From Puniceicoccales bacterium Verruco_01 (GTDB lineage: Bacteria; Verrucomicrobiota; Verrucomicrobiia; Opitutales; Oceanipulchritudinaceae): a stretch of DNA of 64,000 bases. The notes beneath the pieces were generated by a model, which was not told where the DNA came from, ran no database searches, and saw only the letters and a list, made by a program, of their open reading frames with translations. Of the stretch, positions 38,610 to 49,752 are shown piece after piece (the stretch's first letter is position 1; each line of letters opens with the position of its first letter). The stretch is from positions 1 through 64,000 of the forward strand of contig LVBV01000016.1 in NCBI GenBank assembly GCA_001604565.1, given 5' to 3'. The position numbers and the translations under genes are program-made.

Positions 38610-39980
38610 CTACCGTCCCTTGCCGATGCCCTCGGCGACGAAGCCGATTTCCCGCATCTTCGCGAGGTCGGTGAGGTTCCGTCCGTCGAAGAGGAAGGCC
38701 GGCTTGCGCATGAGTGCGAAGATCTTCGCGTAGTCGAGGTTCTTCGAGCGGAACTGCTCCCATTCCGTCAGGATCAGGATGGCGTCGGCACCCTCCGCAG
38801 CCTCGAAGGGATCCTTGCAGATGGCGATCGAGGGATCGGGGTCCTTGCGGCCAAGGTCCCGGAAGAACTGGGCGCGCTCCACCTTGGGATCGTGGATCGC
38901 AAGCTTCGCCCGCTCCTCCAACAGGTCGCGGCAGATGGAGATCGCGCTACTTTCGCGCGTGTCGTTCGTATCCCGCTTGAAGGCGAAACCGAGCACCGCG
39001 ATCTTCTTGCCCGAAACCGTGCTGAAGAGGGCGTGCAATACTTTCCGCGCGAAGCGGTGGCGCTGGTAGTCGTTCATCTTGACGACCTGCCGCCAGTATT
39101 CCGCCACCTCCGGCAGGTTGAAGGCCCCGCAAAGGTACACGAGGTTCAGAACGTCCTTCTGGAAGCACGAGCCGCCGAAGCCCACGCTCGCGTGCAGGAA
39201 GTACGGCCCGATGCGCTTGTCCCTGCCGATGGCGGCGGCCACCTCGTCCACGTCTGCCCCCGTCACCTCGCACAGGGCGCTCATCGCGTTGATCGAGGAG
39301 ACGCGCTGGGCGAGAAACGCGTTCGCCGTCAGCTTGGATAACTCGCTCGACCACAAATTCGTCGTCACGATCCTCTCCCGCGGCACCCAGCGGGCGTACA
39401 CGTCCACGAGGGTCTGCAGGGCCTTTCTGCCCTCCTCGGTCGCGCTTTCACCGCCGATCAGCACGCGGTCCGGATTCTCAAGATCCGCCACCGCCGTGCC
39501 CTCGGCGAGGAATTCGGGATTGGAAAGCACCTGGAAGCGCGCGCCGTTCTTCTGCGATTCGAGGATCCGCCGGATCGTTTCCGCCGTGCGCACCGGCACC
39601 GTGCTCTTTTCCACGATGATCGTGTCGCCGGTGGCCAGTTCCGCAATGCGCCGCGCGCTGATCTCGATGTAGGTCATGTCCGCCGCGCTGCCCGCGCCCT
39701 CGCCGTAGGTCTTGGTCGGCGTCGGCAGGCACATGAAGATGAGGTCCGCCCATGCGATGCCCCCGTCCACATCCGTGGAGAAAAAGAGGTTCCGCCCGCG
39801 CGACTCCTTCACCACCTCAAGCAGACCCGGTTCGAACACCGGCAGCGCCTCGCTGTTCCAGGCGTCGATCCTCTCCTTGTTGATGTCCACCACCTTCACG
39901 GTGATGTCGGGGCATTTCCGGGCGATCATGGCCATTGTCGGCCCGCCCACGTATCCGGCGCCTATGCAGCAGATGTTCAT
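38610..39980 (-). CDS. ugd: UDP-glucose 6-dehydrogenase
   Basis: This enzyme oxidises UDP-glucose to UDP-glucuronate with two NAD+, supplying uronic acids for surface polysaccharides. The 456-residue length and the sequence style ([17 protein letters not shown] at the start, [17 protein letters not shown]) resemble the eukaryote-like class rather than E. coli Ugd. The catalytic Cys272 sits in [13 protein letters not shown], and the C-terminal UDP-binding domain has [15 protein letters not shown]. The glycosyltransferases at 27.5-30.8 kb are candidate users of the product. It may be cotranscribed with the GH20-like gene 58 bases upstream. Confidence 0.96.
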   Translation of the reverse strand: MNICCIGAGYVGGPTMAMIARKCPDITVKVVDINKERIDAWNSEALPVFEPGLLEVVKESRGRNLFFSTDVDGGIAWADLIFMCLPTPTKTYGEGAGSAADMTYIEISARRIAELATGDTIIVEKSTVPVRTAETIRRILESQKNGARFQVLSNPEFLAEGTAVADLENPDRVLIGGESATEEGRKALQTLVDVYARWVPRERIVTTNLWSSELSKLTANAFLAQRVSSINAMSALCEVTGADVDEVAAAIGRDKRIGPYFLHASVGFGGSCFQKDVLNLVYLCGAFNLPEVAEYWRQVVKMNDYQRHRFARKVLHALFSTVSGKKIAVLGFAFKRDTNDTRESSAISICRDLLEERAKLAIHDPKVERAQFFRDLGRKDPDPSIAICKDPFEAAEGADAILILTEWEQFRSKNLDYAKIFALMRKPAFLFDGRNLTDLAKMREIGFVAEGIGKGR

Positions 39981-40038
39981 CGCGATGTAGGATTGTCAGG
40001 AGGAACACCGGGGGGCGTCCGCCGTTTCAGGGGGAAGA

Positions 40039-41814
40039 CTAATCGACTGCCGTGATCCGCGCAAGGCTCTCGGCAAGGCCGCCGCGTTCGCTGCGCTTGA
40101 GCCAGAGTTCCGCGAAGTCGTCGGCGAGAATGGCGATCGTGTCCGTGCTTGCGGCGGATTGACCGAGGGCCTTCTGTGCACGGAAGGCGCCGAAGTCCAT
40201 CATCCGAGCCGCGAGGGCGATCTCCTCGGCCACGAGTTTCCCGCCGAGGCGTTCCGGGCGCAGGTCTTTGCCGGAGGCGGCGATCTGTGCCATCTCCGCG
40301 CGGAAGGCGGCCAGATTCGCTGCGTCCTCCGGCGGAAGGATGCCGGGCAGGTCTTTCGCAGGAGTGAAGAAGAGCTTCCACGCCGGGCTCGTGTTGTGCA
40401 GGCGTAAAGAGAAGTGCCGCTCGGCGGCGCTTCCGAGGGCAAGGAGAAGTTTCCCCGCTTTCTTCGATGAATCGCCGAGGACAAGGTCGATCCCCGCCGC
40501 CACGTCCGGCTCCGCGTCCGGGTTCCACGCCCTGGAAGCGAAGAAGAGGAGCGGCGGCAGCGTGACGGGCAGGGGCTGATGGTGCCCGTTGTCGCCCCAG
40601 TCGGTGAGGAGGAGGCCCCGGCCTCCGTGGACACGGGCCGCGCGGACGGCTTCGGCGATGTTGGTGGAAGCATTCTCCCAGCGTCCGCCCAAACTGTTCC
40701 AGCCGGTGGTGCCGGGGCAGGCGACGAAGGGGACGCCCGCCTTCTCGAAGGCTGCACAGTGGCTCTCAAAGGGGTGGCCCTTCTCGTAGCCCCAGATCAT
40801 CCCGGTGATGCCCTCCGGCAGTTGCGGCACCGTTTCCGGCTTCTCCAGCACGATGTCCGCCCAGAATTCGAGGGACTTGCCGTGACGCGCTGCGAGCTTG
40901 GCCACGGCGGAAAGGTGGTCGAGATACACGCGGTGCTTCCCGAGCTTTTCGCAGATCTCGCGGCTGCGCCCCATGCCCAGTTCCCACGGTTCGTCAAGCC
41001 CGCCGTTGAAGCGGCGGCTGGAAAAGAGCGGCAGGTATTGATCGTAGAGATCCGCGAGGAATTCCAGCGTTTCCGGAGAGGGGAAGAGCGTCGTCCCTCC
41101 GGGCGGGAACACGCGGCCGCTCGGCATCACGCAGCCCTCCGGGCACTCGGAAAGGCGGCGGTAGGAGGGATGTTCCAGCCAGCGTCCGAAGTGGCCGAGA
41201 CTGTTCAGGTTCGGGACCAGCTCGATGCCGCGGGCCGCGCACTGGTCCCTGAGCCATAGGATGTCGGCGGGGCGTAGCGGCGAGGCGTTTTTCCATACCT
41301 CTTCATGCCCGGCGAAGGCGAAGGTGTGCTCCACGTAGAGTTGCAGCTCGTTCACCTTGCAAAGCCACAAGAGGTCGAGCAGGTGGCCGAGGGTGCGCCG
41401 CGCGGGCACGCGGTCGCGCGAAATATCCAGCATGTAACCGCGCCGGGAGAAGGCGGGCGCGTCAGCGATCGCCACTGCTCGCGGTCCCGCAAGGAGAATC
41501 TGCGCGAGGCTTGCGAAGGCGCGGGAGACGCCTTCCGGTGCCCCGGCACTTACCACCGCGCCCTGCTCCGTGACGGAAAGGCCGTAGGCCTCACCGACAA
41601 GGGTGGCATCCCGCAGCACCTTCACGCGCCAGGGTGCCTGCGGATTGACCGGCAAACCGCAGATCTTCCCCGCAAGAGCGGCGGAGATCTCCGCGTTCGT
41701 TCGCAGGGAGGCGTCCTCCACATCGAGGGCGAGGGCCGCCGGACGGGCGAAGGGCGCGCCGGTCATCCGCAGGATGCGCGGGACCGGAAGAAGGGGAAGA
41801 TCGGCATAGTCCAT
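40039..41814 (-). CDS. GH20-like beta-N-acetylhexosaminidase, cytosolic
   Basis: The 591-residue protein follows the GH20 plan: an N-terminal alpha/beta GH20b-like domain (about 30-125), then a barrel starting SRRGYMLDISRDRVP. An Asp-Glu pair (274-275) in FNGGLDEPWELG fits the catalytic pair of retaining, substrate-assisted hexosaminidases. Further barrel motifs are VPNLNSLGHFGRW and GWNSLGGRWENA. No signal peptide is present, so it probably acts on imported amino-sugar oligosaccharides or recycled cell-wall sugars. The ATG at 41814 has GGAGG nine bases upstream, which decides the start over an upstream TTG. Specificity is uncertain, because the motif differs from the classic HxGGDE. Confidence 0.75.
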   Translation of the reverse strand: MDYADLPLLPVPRILRMTGAPFARPAALALDVEDASLRTNAEISAALAGKICGLPVNPQAPWRVKVLRDATLVGEAYGLSVTEQGAVVSAGAPEGVSRAFASLAQILLAGPRAVAIADAPAFSRRGYMLDISRDRVPARRTLGHLLDLLWLCKVNELQLYVEHTFAFAGHEEVWKNASPLRPADILWLRDQCAARGIELVPNLNSLGHFGRWLEHPSYRRLSECPEGCVMPSGRVFPPGGTTLFPSPETLEFLADLYDQYLPLFSSRRFNGGLDEPWELGMGRSREICEKLGKHRVYLDHLSAVAKLAARHGKSLEFWADIVLEKPETVPQLPEGITGMIWGYEKGHPFESHCAAFEKAGVPFVACPGTTGWNSLGGRWENASTNIAEAVRAARVHGGRGLLLTDWGDNGHHQPLPVTLPPLLFFASRAWNPDAEPDVAAGIDLVLGDSSKKAGKLLLALGSAAERHFSLRLHNTSPAWKLFFTPAKDLPGILPPEDAANLAAFRAEMAQIAASGKDLRPERLGGKLVAEEIALAARMMDFGAFRAQKALGQSAASTDTIAILADDFAELWLKRSERGGLAESLARITAVD

Positions 41815-41886
41815 GGAAGCTGCCCTCCGGTATGATCCGGCGCTGCAACGGCGCAAGGAAGAAGCGCGCGGGAAAGTCGCTCCGGG

Positions 41887-43875
<1,989 letters not shown>

Positions 43876-44132
43876 TTTTCAAGACGTGTGGCAAGCGTGC
43901 ATTCATGTTTGGAAGCCGTTGTCAAATCGGATATTTCATTATCCCGACTCGTCCGGTGGGTGAATGAATCGCGCGAAAATCACAAGGCGGTGGCTGGCAG
44001 TGCCGTGCGTTATTTTCCTAGTGGGTTCCCGCGCAAATCGTCGCGGAGAACGCAGGCCGGTCCGGCGAAAAGATCCGTCCGACACGGGCCTTGCCTGGCT
44101 TAAGCGCGCCGCGTAATCTGATCTTTCCGCAC

Positions 44133-46649
44133 ATGGAAGAAAGCCCGATGTCCCAAGGTGTTTCCGCAAGCCCCGCGCCCGTGAAAAGCGCGGCGGAGAT
44201 CGCGGCGTGGTTTGCCGCCAGTCGGCACCGTCTTTCCGGCGGAGGCCTCTGGATGGACGGTGGCGAGCCCGGGCGCATGAGCGCTGCGGAGGCCGCAGCG
44301 TGCGATTACCGGGTGCTCTTTGCGCGCCTCTCCACCTGGGAGGACACGGTGGAATCCTTTACGCACCGTCTTCTTTATCAGATCGCGCGATCGGTTCCCG
44401 GAGTATTCCCGGACTACGCCTTTCTGCCGGGCCGCTCCGACGCCGCGCTGTTCGATGCGGACCGCATTCCGTGGCTCACGGGCATTCATTCCAAGATGCC
44501 TGCAACATCCTTCGATCTTGTCGGCATTTCCAACTCCATCGTGCAGGAACTGGCGAACCTTGCTCCGATGCTGGAAAAGAGCGGCATCCCGCTGAAGAAA
44601 AGCGAACGCATGGCCCGGAGCGAAATCCCGCTCGTGATTCTCGGCGGGGCGAACGCGATCCACACCTCGCTCCTCATGGTTCCGGAGCCGCCTGTCGATC
44701 TCATTTTTGCCGGGGAGGATGTGGAACTGGTGCGTGCGATTGTCCGCATTGCGGCGGAGGGGAAACGGAAGGGCCTCTCCAAGGCGGAGATCGTGGCGGA
44801 ACTTGTGAAGCTGGAGGGTTGCATCGCCCCGGAGGCGACGCGTGCGACAAAGAAGCATCATGCCGACAGGCCGGGCACAACGGACCTCATGATCGACCCG
44901 CCAAGGCCCCTCGCGGCGGATTCGGCGGGGAGCGGCGTCTTGCAGCTTAGCGAGGGTTGCCGGTCCTTCTGCTCCTTCTGCTCGGAATCGTATGTGCGCA
45001 AGCCCTACCGCGAGGAGGCGGTGGAGGACCTCGTGGCCGCCGCCCGGGCGATGAAGAAAGCGCAGGGCCTCTCCCGCATCGACCTTTTCAGCTTCAATTA
45101 CGCCAGCTACGGGGACTTTTACACGCTGGTGGATCGGCTGCTCGCGATCTATCCGCAGGTGGGCCTCAAGAGCCAGCGCATGGACACGATTGCGGGCGAT
45201 CCGCGCCTGCTCCCCCTCATGCACGCCTTGGGCAAGACGAGCCTCACCTTCGGCATCGAGGGGATTTCGCCGCGCCTGCGCCGCTACCTCCACAAGGGTC
45301 TGCCGGAGACCACTCTCCGACGCGCGATGGAAATCGTGATGGGCGCGCCCGTGCGCGAGGTAAAACTCTTTTTCATCCTGACGGGGCTCGAAACGGCGGC
45401 GGACTTCGCGGCGCTTTCGGATCTGGCGTTCTTCCTCAAGGCGCTTGGCGAGCGGGTGGGGCGGGGGCCGCGCCTCGTGTTTTCCGCGACGGCTCTGGTG
45501 CGCTTCCCGTGGACGCCGCTCGAATGGGAGGCGGCGCCAACGATGAAGGCGGTGGCGGCCCTTGCGGAGGAGTTTGAAAAGACCGTCTCCCGCACCGGTT
45601 ACGAGGCGCGCATGGCCGCCCCGGCGGAGGAATACTGGGTGAGTCAGGTGCTCGTCCGCTCGCGGGATCCCCGCGTCTGGGAGGCGCTCGTTGCCGCGCA
45701 GAAAAAGACGGGCTTCGCCTACCAGCGCATGGTGACGCATTCCTTCCACACAGCCTTTCGCGAGGCGCTCTCCGCCACCGGCCTCGATCCCGACTCCTGC
45801 GCCGCTCCCGCGGATTTTGAGGACGACACCGTCCCGTGGGCGAAGCTCGCCAGCGGCCTCTCGCGCAAGTTTTTGCGGAAGAAGGCGCTGGAGGCCCGCG
45901 CCTTCACCGAGGCGCCGGTTCATCCGGTCCCGAAGGCGGCGGAGGTGGTGAAAGGGGTGTACGTCCCCCCGCACGAGAGGGCCAAGGCGCGGCTCGACGC
46001 ATGGCGCAAGAGCGCCGTGACGGTTCCTGTGGGTCTTTGTATTGCCCCATCCCTTGCGGGCATTCCCCGGAGCGTTCTTGCCGCGCGCGTTGCCGCCGCC
46101 GTCTTTGCAGAGTGGGACGACCTTGTGGAGCCGTACGCCGGTTACGAGGGATGTCTCCTCGGCAAAGATTGGGAGGGAACCCCCGCGACGGGCCTCGAAC
46201 GCATCAACCTCGCCTTTTCCTTCGGCGCGGCGGAGGTGTTCGCGGCGCGTCTTGCCGACGCGCAGGAACGCGCCCGCCTGAACGAACGCCTCGGCGGCGA
46301 TCTGGCGGTGGTCGCGACTCCGCCTGTGGAGGGGGATGCGCTGCGTTTCACCCTGCTTTCTCCCTACGAATTCAAGGGCGCGGCGTGGTGTGCGGCGGCG
46401 CATGTCAAATTCACGCTCCGCAGGCCGGAAAAGGGACTTTCCGTGTACGACTTCGCCCCGCAGTCCAAAAAGAAGGCTCCCGTGGCGGACCTTGCCTGCC
46501 GCGAGGCGGATGGAGCGTGGAGGGTCGGATTCCTCGCAAAGCCCGGTTTTGACCTGAAGAGCTTCCTTTCCACGGCCTTCGCGACGCCCTCTCGCGAGGA
46601 TTCACTCCGCATCGGCGTGGTCGTATCGCGGGAAGGCGATATTGAATAG
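44133..46649 (+). CDS. Large radical SAM protein with B12-binding-like N-terminal domain
   Basis: The 838-residue protein has a cobalamin-binding-like N-terminal domain (about 55-215: DLVGISNSIVQELANLAPML, LVILGGANAIH, DLIFAGEDVE). The radical SAM barrel follows, with the cluster motif C-x3-C-x2-C in EGCRSFCSFCSES near residue 276, then DLFSFNYASYGDFY and FGIEGISPRLR. This arrangement resembles the uncharacterised TIGR03960-like radical SAM proteins. The last 250 residues include a basic linker (VYVPPHERAKARLDAWRK) and a mixed domain that I do not recognise. The substrate is unknown. The start could be the ATG at 44133 or the one at 44148, which has AGAAAG upstream. Confidence 0.85.
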   Translation: MEESPMSQGVSASPAPVKSAAEIAAWFAASRHRLSGGGLWMDGGEPGRMSAAEAAACDYRVLFARLSTWEDTVESFTHRLLYQIARSVPGVFPDYAFLPGRSDAALFDADRIPWLTGIHSKMPATSFDLVGISNSIVQELANLAPMLEKSGIPLKKSERMARSEIPLVILGGANAIHTSLLMVPEPPVDLIFAGEDVELVRAIVRIAAEGKRKGLSKAEIVAELVKLEGCIAPEATRATKKHHADRPGTTDLMIDPPRPLAADSAGSGVLQLSEGCRSFCSFCSESYVRKPYREEAVEDLVAAARAMKKAQGLSRIDLFSFNYASYGDFYTLVDRLLAIYPQVGLKSQRMDTIAGDPRLLPLMHALGKTSLTFGIEGISPRLRRYLHKGLPETTLRRAMEIVMGAPVREVKLFFILTGLETAADFAALSDLAFFLKALGERVGRGPRLVFSATALVRFPWTPLEWEAAPTMKAVAALAEEFEKTVSRTGYEARMAAPAEEYWVSQVLVRSRDPRVWEALVAAQKKTGFAYQRMVTHSFHTAFREALSATGLDPDSCAAPADFEDDTVPWAKLASGLSRKFLRKKALEARAFTEAPVHPVPKAAEVVKGVYVPPHERAKARLDAWRKSAVTVPVGLCIAPSLAGIPRSVLAARVAAAVFAEWDDLVEPYAGYEGCLLGKDWEGTPATGLERINLAFSFGAAEVFAARLADAQERARLNERLGGDLAVVATPPVEGDALRFTLLSPYEFKGAAWCAAAHVKFTLRRPEKGLSVYDFAPQSKKKAPVADLACREADGAWRVGFLAKPGFDLKSFLSTAFATPSREDSLRIGVVVSREGDIE

Positions 46650-46701
46650 AGGGCTTGCCAAGGGGAAGGCGAGGGCATAGGGACGCACCCTTACTTGATC
46701 T

Positions 46702-47121
46702 ATGGAGACCCCGGTACAGACATGGAATTCCGGCAATCCGCTCGTGGCCCCCGGCCCGGGCGTGGCCGGTCGCGGCGTGATCGCAAAGGCGGCAATCGCC
46801 AAGGGAACGTGGTTCGACTGCGCGCCGGTCCTCGTCATCGCCGAGAGCGACATCACACCCCACAGCGCCCTCCAGTGCTACGTGTATTTCTGGACCTTCG
46901 ACCCGAAGAAGCGCTTCGGCGTGGCCTTCGGGAACGGGTCGCTCTACAACCACAGCCCGAATTTCAACGTGGGCTTCCGAATCGATTACGAGCACGACTG
47001 CGTGTGTTATCAGGCCCTGCGGGACATCGCCCCGGGCGAGGAGCTCTTCATCAACTACGACTACGACGAGGAGGACCTGACGGGCCATCCGGAAATTTCG
47101 TGGTACCGGGCGGCGAAGTAA
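46702..47121 (+). CDS. Small SET-domain protein (putative lysine methyltransferase)
   Basis: The 139-residue protein is a stand-alone SET domain, the fold of SAM-dependent protein lysine methyltransferases. It has the N-terminal segment GRGVIAKAAIAKGTWF, the pseudoknot motif NGSLYNHSPNFNV (NHS), and GEELFINYDYDEEDL (GEEL and the catalytic Tyr region). Pre-SET and post-SET cysteines are absent, as in many bacterial SET proteins. The target is unknown; ribosomal or DNA-binding proteins are possible. It lies 52 bases behind the radical SAM gene on the same strand and may be cotranscribed with it. Confidence 0.88.
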   Translation: METPVQTWNSGNPLVAPGPGVAGRGVIAKAAIAKGTWFDCAPVLVIAESDITPHSALQCYVYFWTFDPKKRFGVAFGNGSLYNHSPNFNVGFRIDYEHDCVCYQALRDIAPGEELFINYDYDEEDLTGHPEISWYRAAK

Positions 47122-47224
47122 GCTCTGTTGCGGAATGGTTTCTTCCGGCGCACATTTCTGACACCGCGTCCCCCGCGCGCGGCTTGCGGTCGGTCTCGCT
47201 TGGGAGTATCACGACTCGAAAAGG

Positions 47225-48925
47225 ATGGAATCTCTTTCCGGACACGATCTAGCGATCATTTTTTTGGCCCTGGCCGTTCTGCTTGGCGCGGCGCGTCTGT
47301 TTGGCGAGGCGGCCAAGAGACTGCATCAGCCCGCCGTGTTGGGCGAGATTCTCGCCGGAGTCTTCTTGGGGCCGACTCTTCTCGGGCGGCTTTTCCCGGA
47401 ATTGCAGGCGGGAATTTTCCCCTCGACGGGTGGCGTGCCGCTCGTCCTCAACGGGATTTCATCCCTCGCCGTGACGCTCTTCATGCTCGTGGCGGGGATG
47501 GAGGTGGACCTTTCCTCGGCGCTGCGGCAGGGGAAGGCCACATTGCACATCGCCCTCTGGGGCATGATGCTGCCCTTTGGCCTGGGCTGGATTGTGGCGG
47601 ACTTTTTCCCGGGGCTTCTCATGAAGGGACCGGTTCCCGGCGGCGTCGTATTCCCTCTCTTTGTCGCGACGGCGCTTTCAATCTCGGCCCTTCCGGTCAT
47701 CGCGAAGATCTTGAAGGACCTCGCTCTCATCAAGACGGACTTCGGCGCGGTCATCGTCTCGGCGGCGACGATCAACGACCTTGTCGGCTGGATGCTCTTC
47801 GCGATGGTTCTGGGCTTTGTGGGAACTGCGGGGCCGACGCCCTTCGATGGGTTTCCGATCCTCTGGGTGGTGGTGATGACGCTGGCCTTTGTGGCCGCCA
47901 TGCTGACCCTTGGACGCTGGGCGATCCACCGCTCGATGCCCTTCTTGCAGGCTCATACGAGCTGGCCGGGCGGAGTGTTGGGCTTCGCGCTCACGGGAGC
48001 CCTCGCCTGTGCCGCTTTCACGGAGTACATCGGCATTCACGCGATCTTCGGCGCTTTTCTCTTCGGCGTGGCCTTTGGCGACACCTCGCACCTGAGGGAG
48101 CGCACACGCGACACGCTGGACCAGTTCATCTCTTTCATCTTCGCGCCGCTCTTTTTCGCCTCCATCGGACTGCGGGTGGACTTCATTTCGAATTTCTCAC
48201 TGTCAACGGTCCTCGTGGTGCTCGTCATCGCCGTTGCCGGGAAGCTCGGCGGCTGTTACCTCGCGGGAGTTTTGGGCGGAATGGGCCGGCGCGAGTCGCT
48301 CGCCATCGGTTTTGCCCAAAACGCGCGTGGTGCGATGGAGATCATTCTGGGCCTGCTCGCCCTGCACGCCGGGATCATCGACGAATCTCTTTTCGTGGCC
48401 CTTGTCGTCATGGCCATGTTGACTTCGATGGCCGCGGGCTGGACGATGGAAAGAGTGCTCAACCGCGCCAAACCAATCCAGTTCGCGGATCTGCTTTCCG
48501 CAAAAGGTTACGCTCCGGACCTCTCCGCCGGGACGAACGAGGCCGCCATCGCGGAACTCGCGAAGCTGGGAGCCTCGTTGACGGGCTTTCCCGCGGAGGA
48601 AATTCAGGGCAGGGCCTGGGAGCGCGAGGAATTGGTCCCGACCGGTCTTCCCGGCGGAGTCGCCATTCCGCACGCGCGCCTGCCGGGTCTTGCCAAACCG
48701 GCCATCGTCTTTGGCCTGAGCGCGCAGGGGGTTGATTTCAATGCGCCGGACGGTCTGCCCTCGCACCTTGTTTTCCTCATCCTGACGCCCGAGGACGATC
48801 CGAGACCTCAGCTCGAAATCGTCTCTGGAATCGCCCGGGAATTCTCGCGCGCCGGAAGGGTGGAGGAACTGGCCCGCTGCAAGGGCTTTACGGAAATTCT
48901 CGCCGCCCTGCGTGCGCATGGATGA
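47225..48925 (+). CDS. Kef/CPA2-type cation-proton antiporter fused to a PTS EIIA domain
   Basis: The 566-residue protein begins with a sodium/proton exchanger domain of about 12 membrane helices (residues 8-400: LHQPAVLGEILAGVFLGPTLL, SLAVTLFMLVAGMEVDLS, SALPVIAKILKDLALIKTDFG). A cytosolic EIIA(fructose/Ntr)-like domain follows (about 425-560) with the phospho-accepting His in GGVAIPHARLPG and LVFLILTPEDDP. The fusion suggests that ion or pH homeostasis answers to the phosphorylation state of a PTS relay. No EI or HPr gene is nearby. The ATG at 47225 is directly preceded by AAAAGG. Confidence 0.9.
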   Translation: MESLSGHDLAIIFLALAVLLGAARLFGEAAKRLHQPAVLGEILAGVFLGPTLLGRLFPELQAGIFPSTGGVPLVLNGISSLAVTLFMLVAGMEVDLSSALRQGKATLHIALWGMMLPFGLGWIVADFFPGLLMKGPVPGGVVFPLFVATALSISALPVIAKILKDLALIKTDFGAVIVSAATINDLVGWMLFAMVLGFVGTAGPTPFDGFPILWVVVMTLAFVAAMLTLGRWAIHRSMPFLQAHTSWPGGVLGFALTGALACAAFTEYIGIHAIFGAFLFGVAFGDTSHLRERTRDTLDQFISFIFAPLFFASIGLRVDFISNFSLSTVLVVLVIAVAGKLGGCYLAGVLGGMGRRESLAIGFAQNARGAMEIILGLLALHAGIIDESLFVALVVMAMLTSMAAGWTMERVLNRAKPIQFADLLSAKGYAPDLSAGTNEAAIAELAKLGASLTGFPAEEIQGRAWEREELVPTGLPGGVAIPHARLPGLAKPAIVFGLSAQGVDFNAPDGLPSHLVFLILTPEDDPRPQLEIVSGIAREFSRAGRVEELARCKGFTEILAALRAHG

Positions 48926-48991
48926 CGGGAGATTCTTCTGTTACATCTCTTGTGGAAAGTGCGCTGCGTGACGCTTTTCGGTTGATCCCGT

Positions 48992-49011
48992 CAGTCTTGT
49001 GACAAAGACTG
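48992..49011 (+). other. Short hairpin just before the phosphogluconolactonase start codon
   Basis: CAGTCTT pairs perfectly with AAGACTG around a 6-nt loop and ends 10 bases before the ATG at 49021, where a ribosome binding site would be expected. No other Shine-Dalgarno sequence is visible. It may limit translation or be a small operator. Confidence 0.4.
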
Positions 49012-49020
49012 CCTCACCGC

Positions 49021-49749
49021 ATGAAGGCACTCGACACTCCCTATGGGACCCTGCTCACCGGCACGCAGGACGAACTGTTCGTCAAGGCGGTCGAGTTCCT
49101 GCTCACCGAGGCTAGCAAGCGCTTGATGGCCACGATCGGGCTTCCCGGCGGCGTCACCCCGCGCGGCTGGTACAAGTGGATCATCCGGCAGAAGGCGCTG
49201 GACAATGCGGCGCTGGACCGCATTTGCTGGCTGACGAGCGACGAGCGTTACGTGCCGCTGGAGGATCCCGAGAGCAACTTCGGCAACGCGGCGCGGCTCT
49301 TCCTCGATCCTCTGAACGTTCCGGAGACGCGGCGCATGCCGTGGCCGGTGTCGGTGGATCCCTACAGCGCGAGCATCGTCTTCAACCGCCGCTGGAACGA
49401 ACGCTTTGGCGAGAACCGCTGCTTCGACCTGTGCTTCCTGGGCCTTGGCGAGGACGGCCACATGGCGAGCATCTTCCCCGGCGGACCGATCGTCGGCCTC
49501 TGCACGCGGGACAATTTCACCTCCGTGGACGTTCCCGGGAGGGGCTGGCGCCTGACGATCACCGATCAGGGCCTGCGCCGCTGCGGGAGAATTTTGCTCA
49601 TGGTGATGGGCGCCCAGAAGGCGGGACCGCTCCGCAACGTGATGAAGACCCCCTTCGATCCCTCCCGTCAGAGCGCGCATCTCTTGCGCGAAGTGGCGGA
49701 GAACGTCACGTGGCTCGTGGACGAGGCCGCCGCTAAGGGGCTGGAGTAG
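49021..49749 (+). CDS. pgl: 6-phosphogluconolactonase
   Basis: This enzyme hydrolyses 6-phosphogluconolactone to 6-phosphogluconate in the oxidative pentose phosphate pathway. The 242-residue protein has the SOL/DevB-type fold shared with glucosamine-6-phosphate isomerases. The family motifs are IGLPGGVTPRGWYKW, the TSDERYVPLEDPESNFG strand, and GLGEDGHMASIFPGG, whose Gly-x-Asp-Gly-His-x-Ala-Ser block distinguishes lactonases. Other enzymes of the pathway are not nearby. It converges on the outer-membrane lipoprotein gene, whose stop lies 3 bases away. Confidence 0.9.
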   Translation: MKALDTPYGTLLTGTQDELFVKAVEFLLTEASKRLMATIGLPGGVTPRGWYKWIIRQKALDNAALDRICWLTSDERYVPLEDPESNFGNAARLFLDPLNVPETRRMPWPVSVDPYSASIVFNRRWNERFGENRCFDLCFLGLGEDGHMASIFPGGPIVGLCTRDNFTSVDVPGRGWRLTITDQGLRRCGRILLMVMGAQKAGPLRNVMKTPFDPSRQSAHLLREVAENVTWLVDEAAAKGLE

Positions 49750-49752
49750 GTT

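Noticed and set aside
44100-46403. Minus-strand open frame of 767 codons under the radical SAM gene
   Set aside because: The plus strand has an intact radical SAM motif and B12-like domain; the antisense frame is basic, low in complexity and unlike any protein family.
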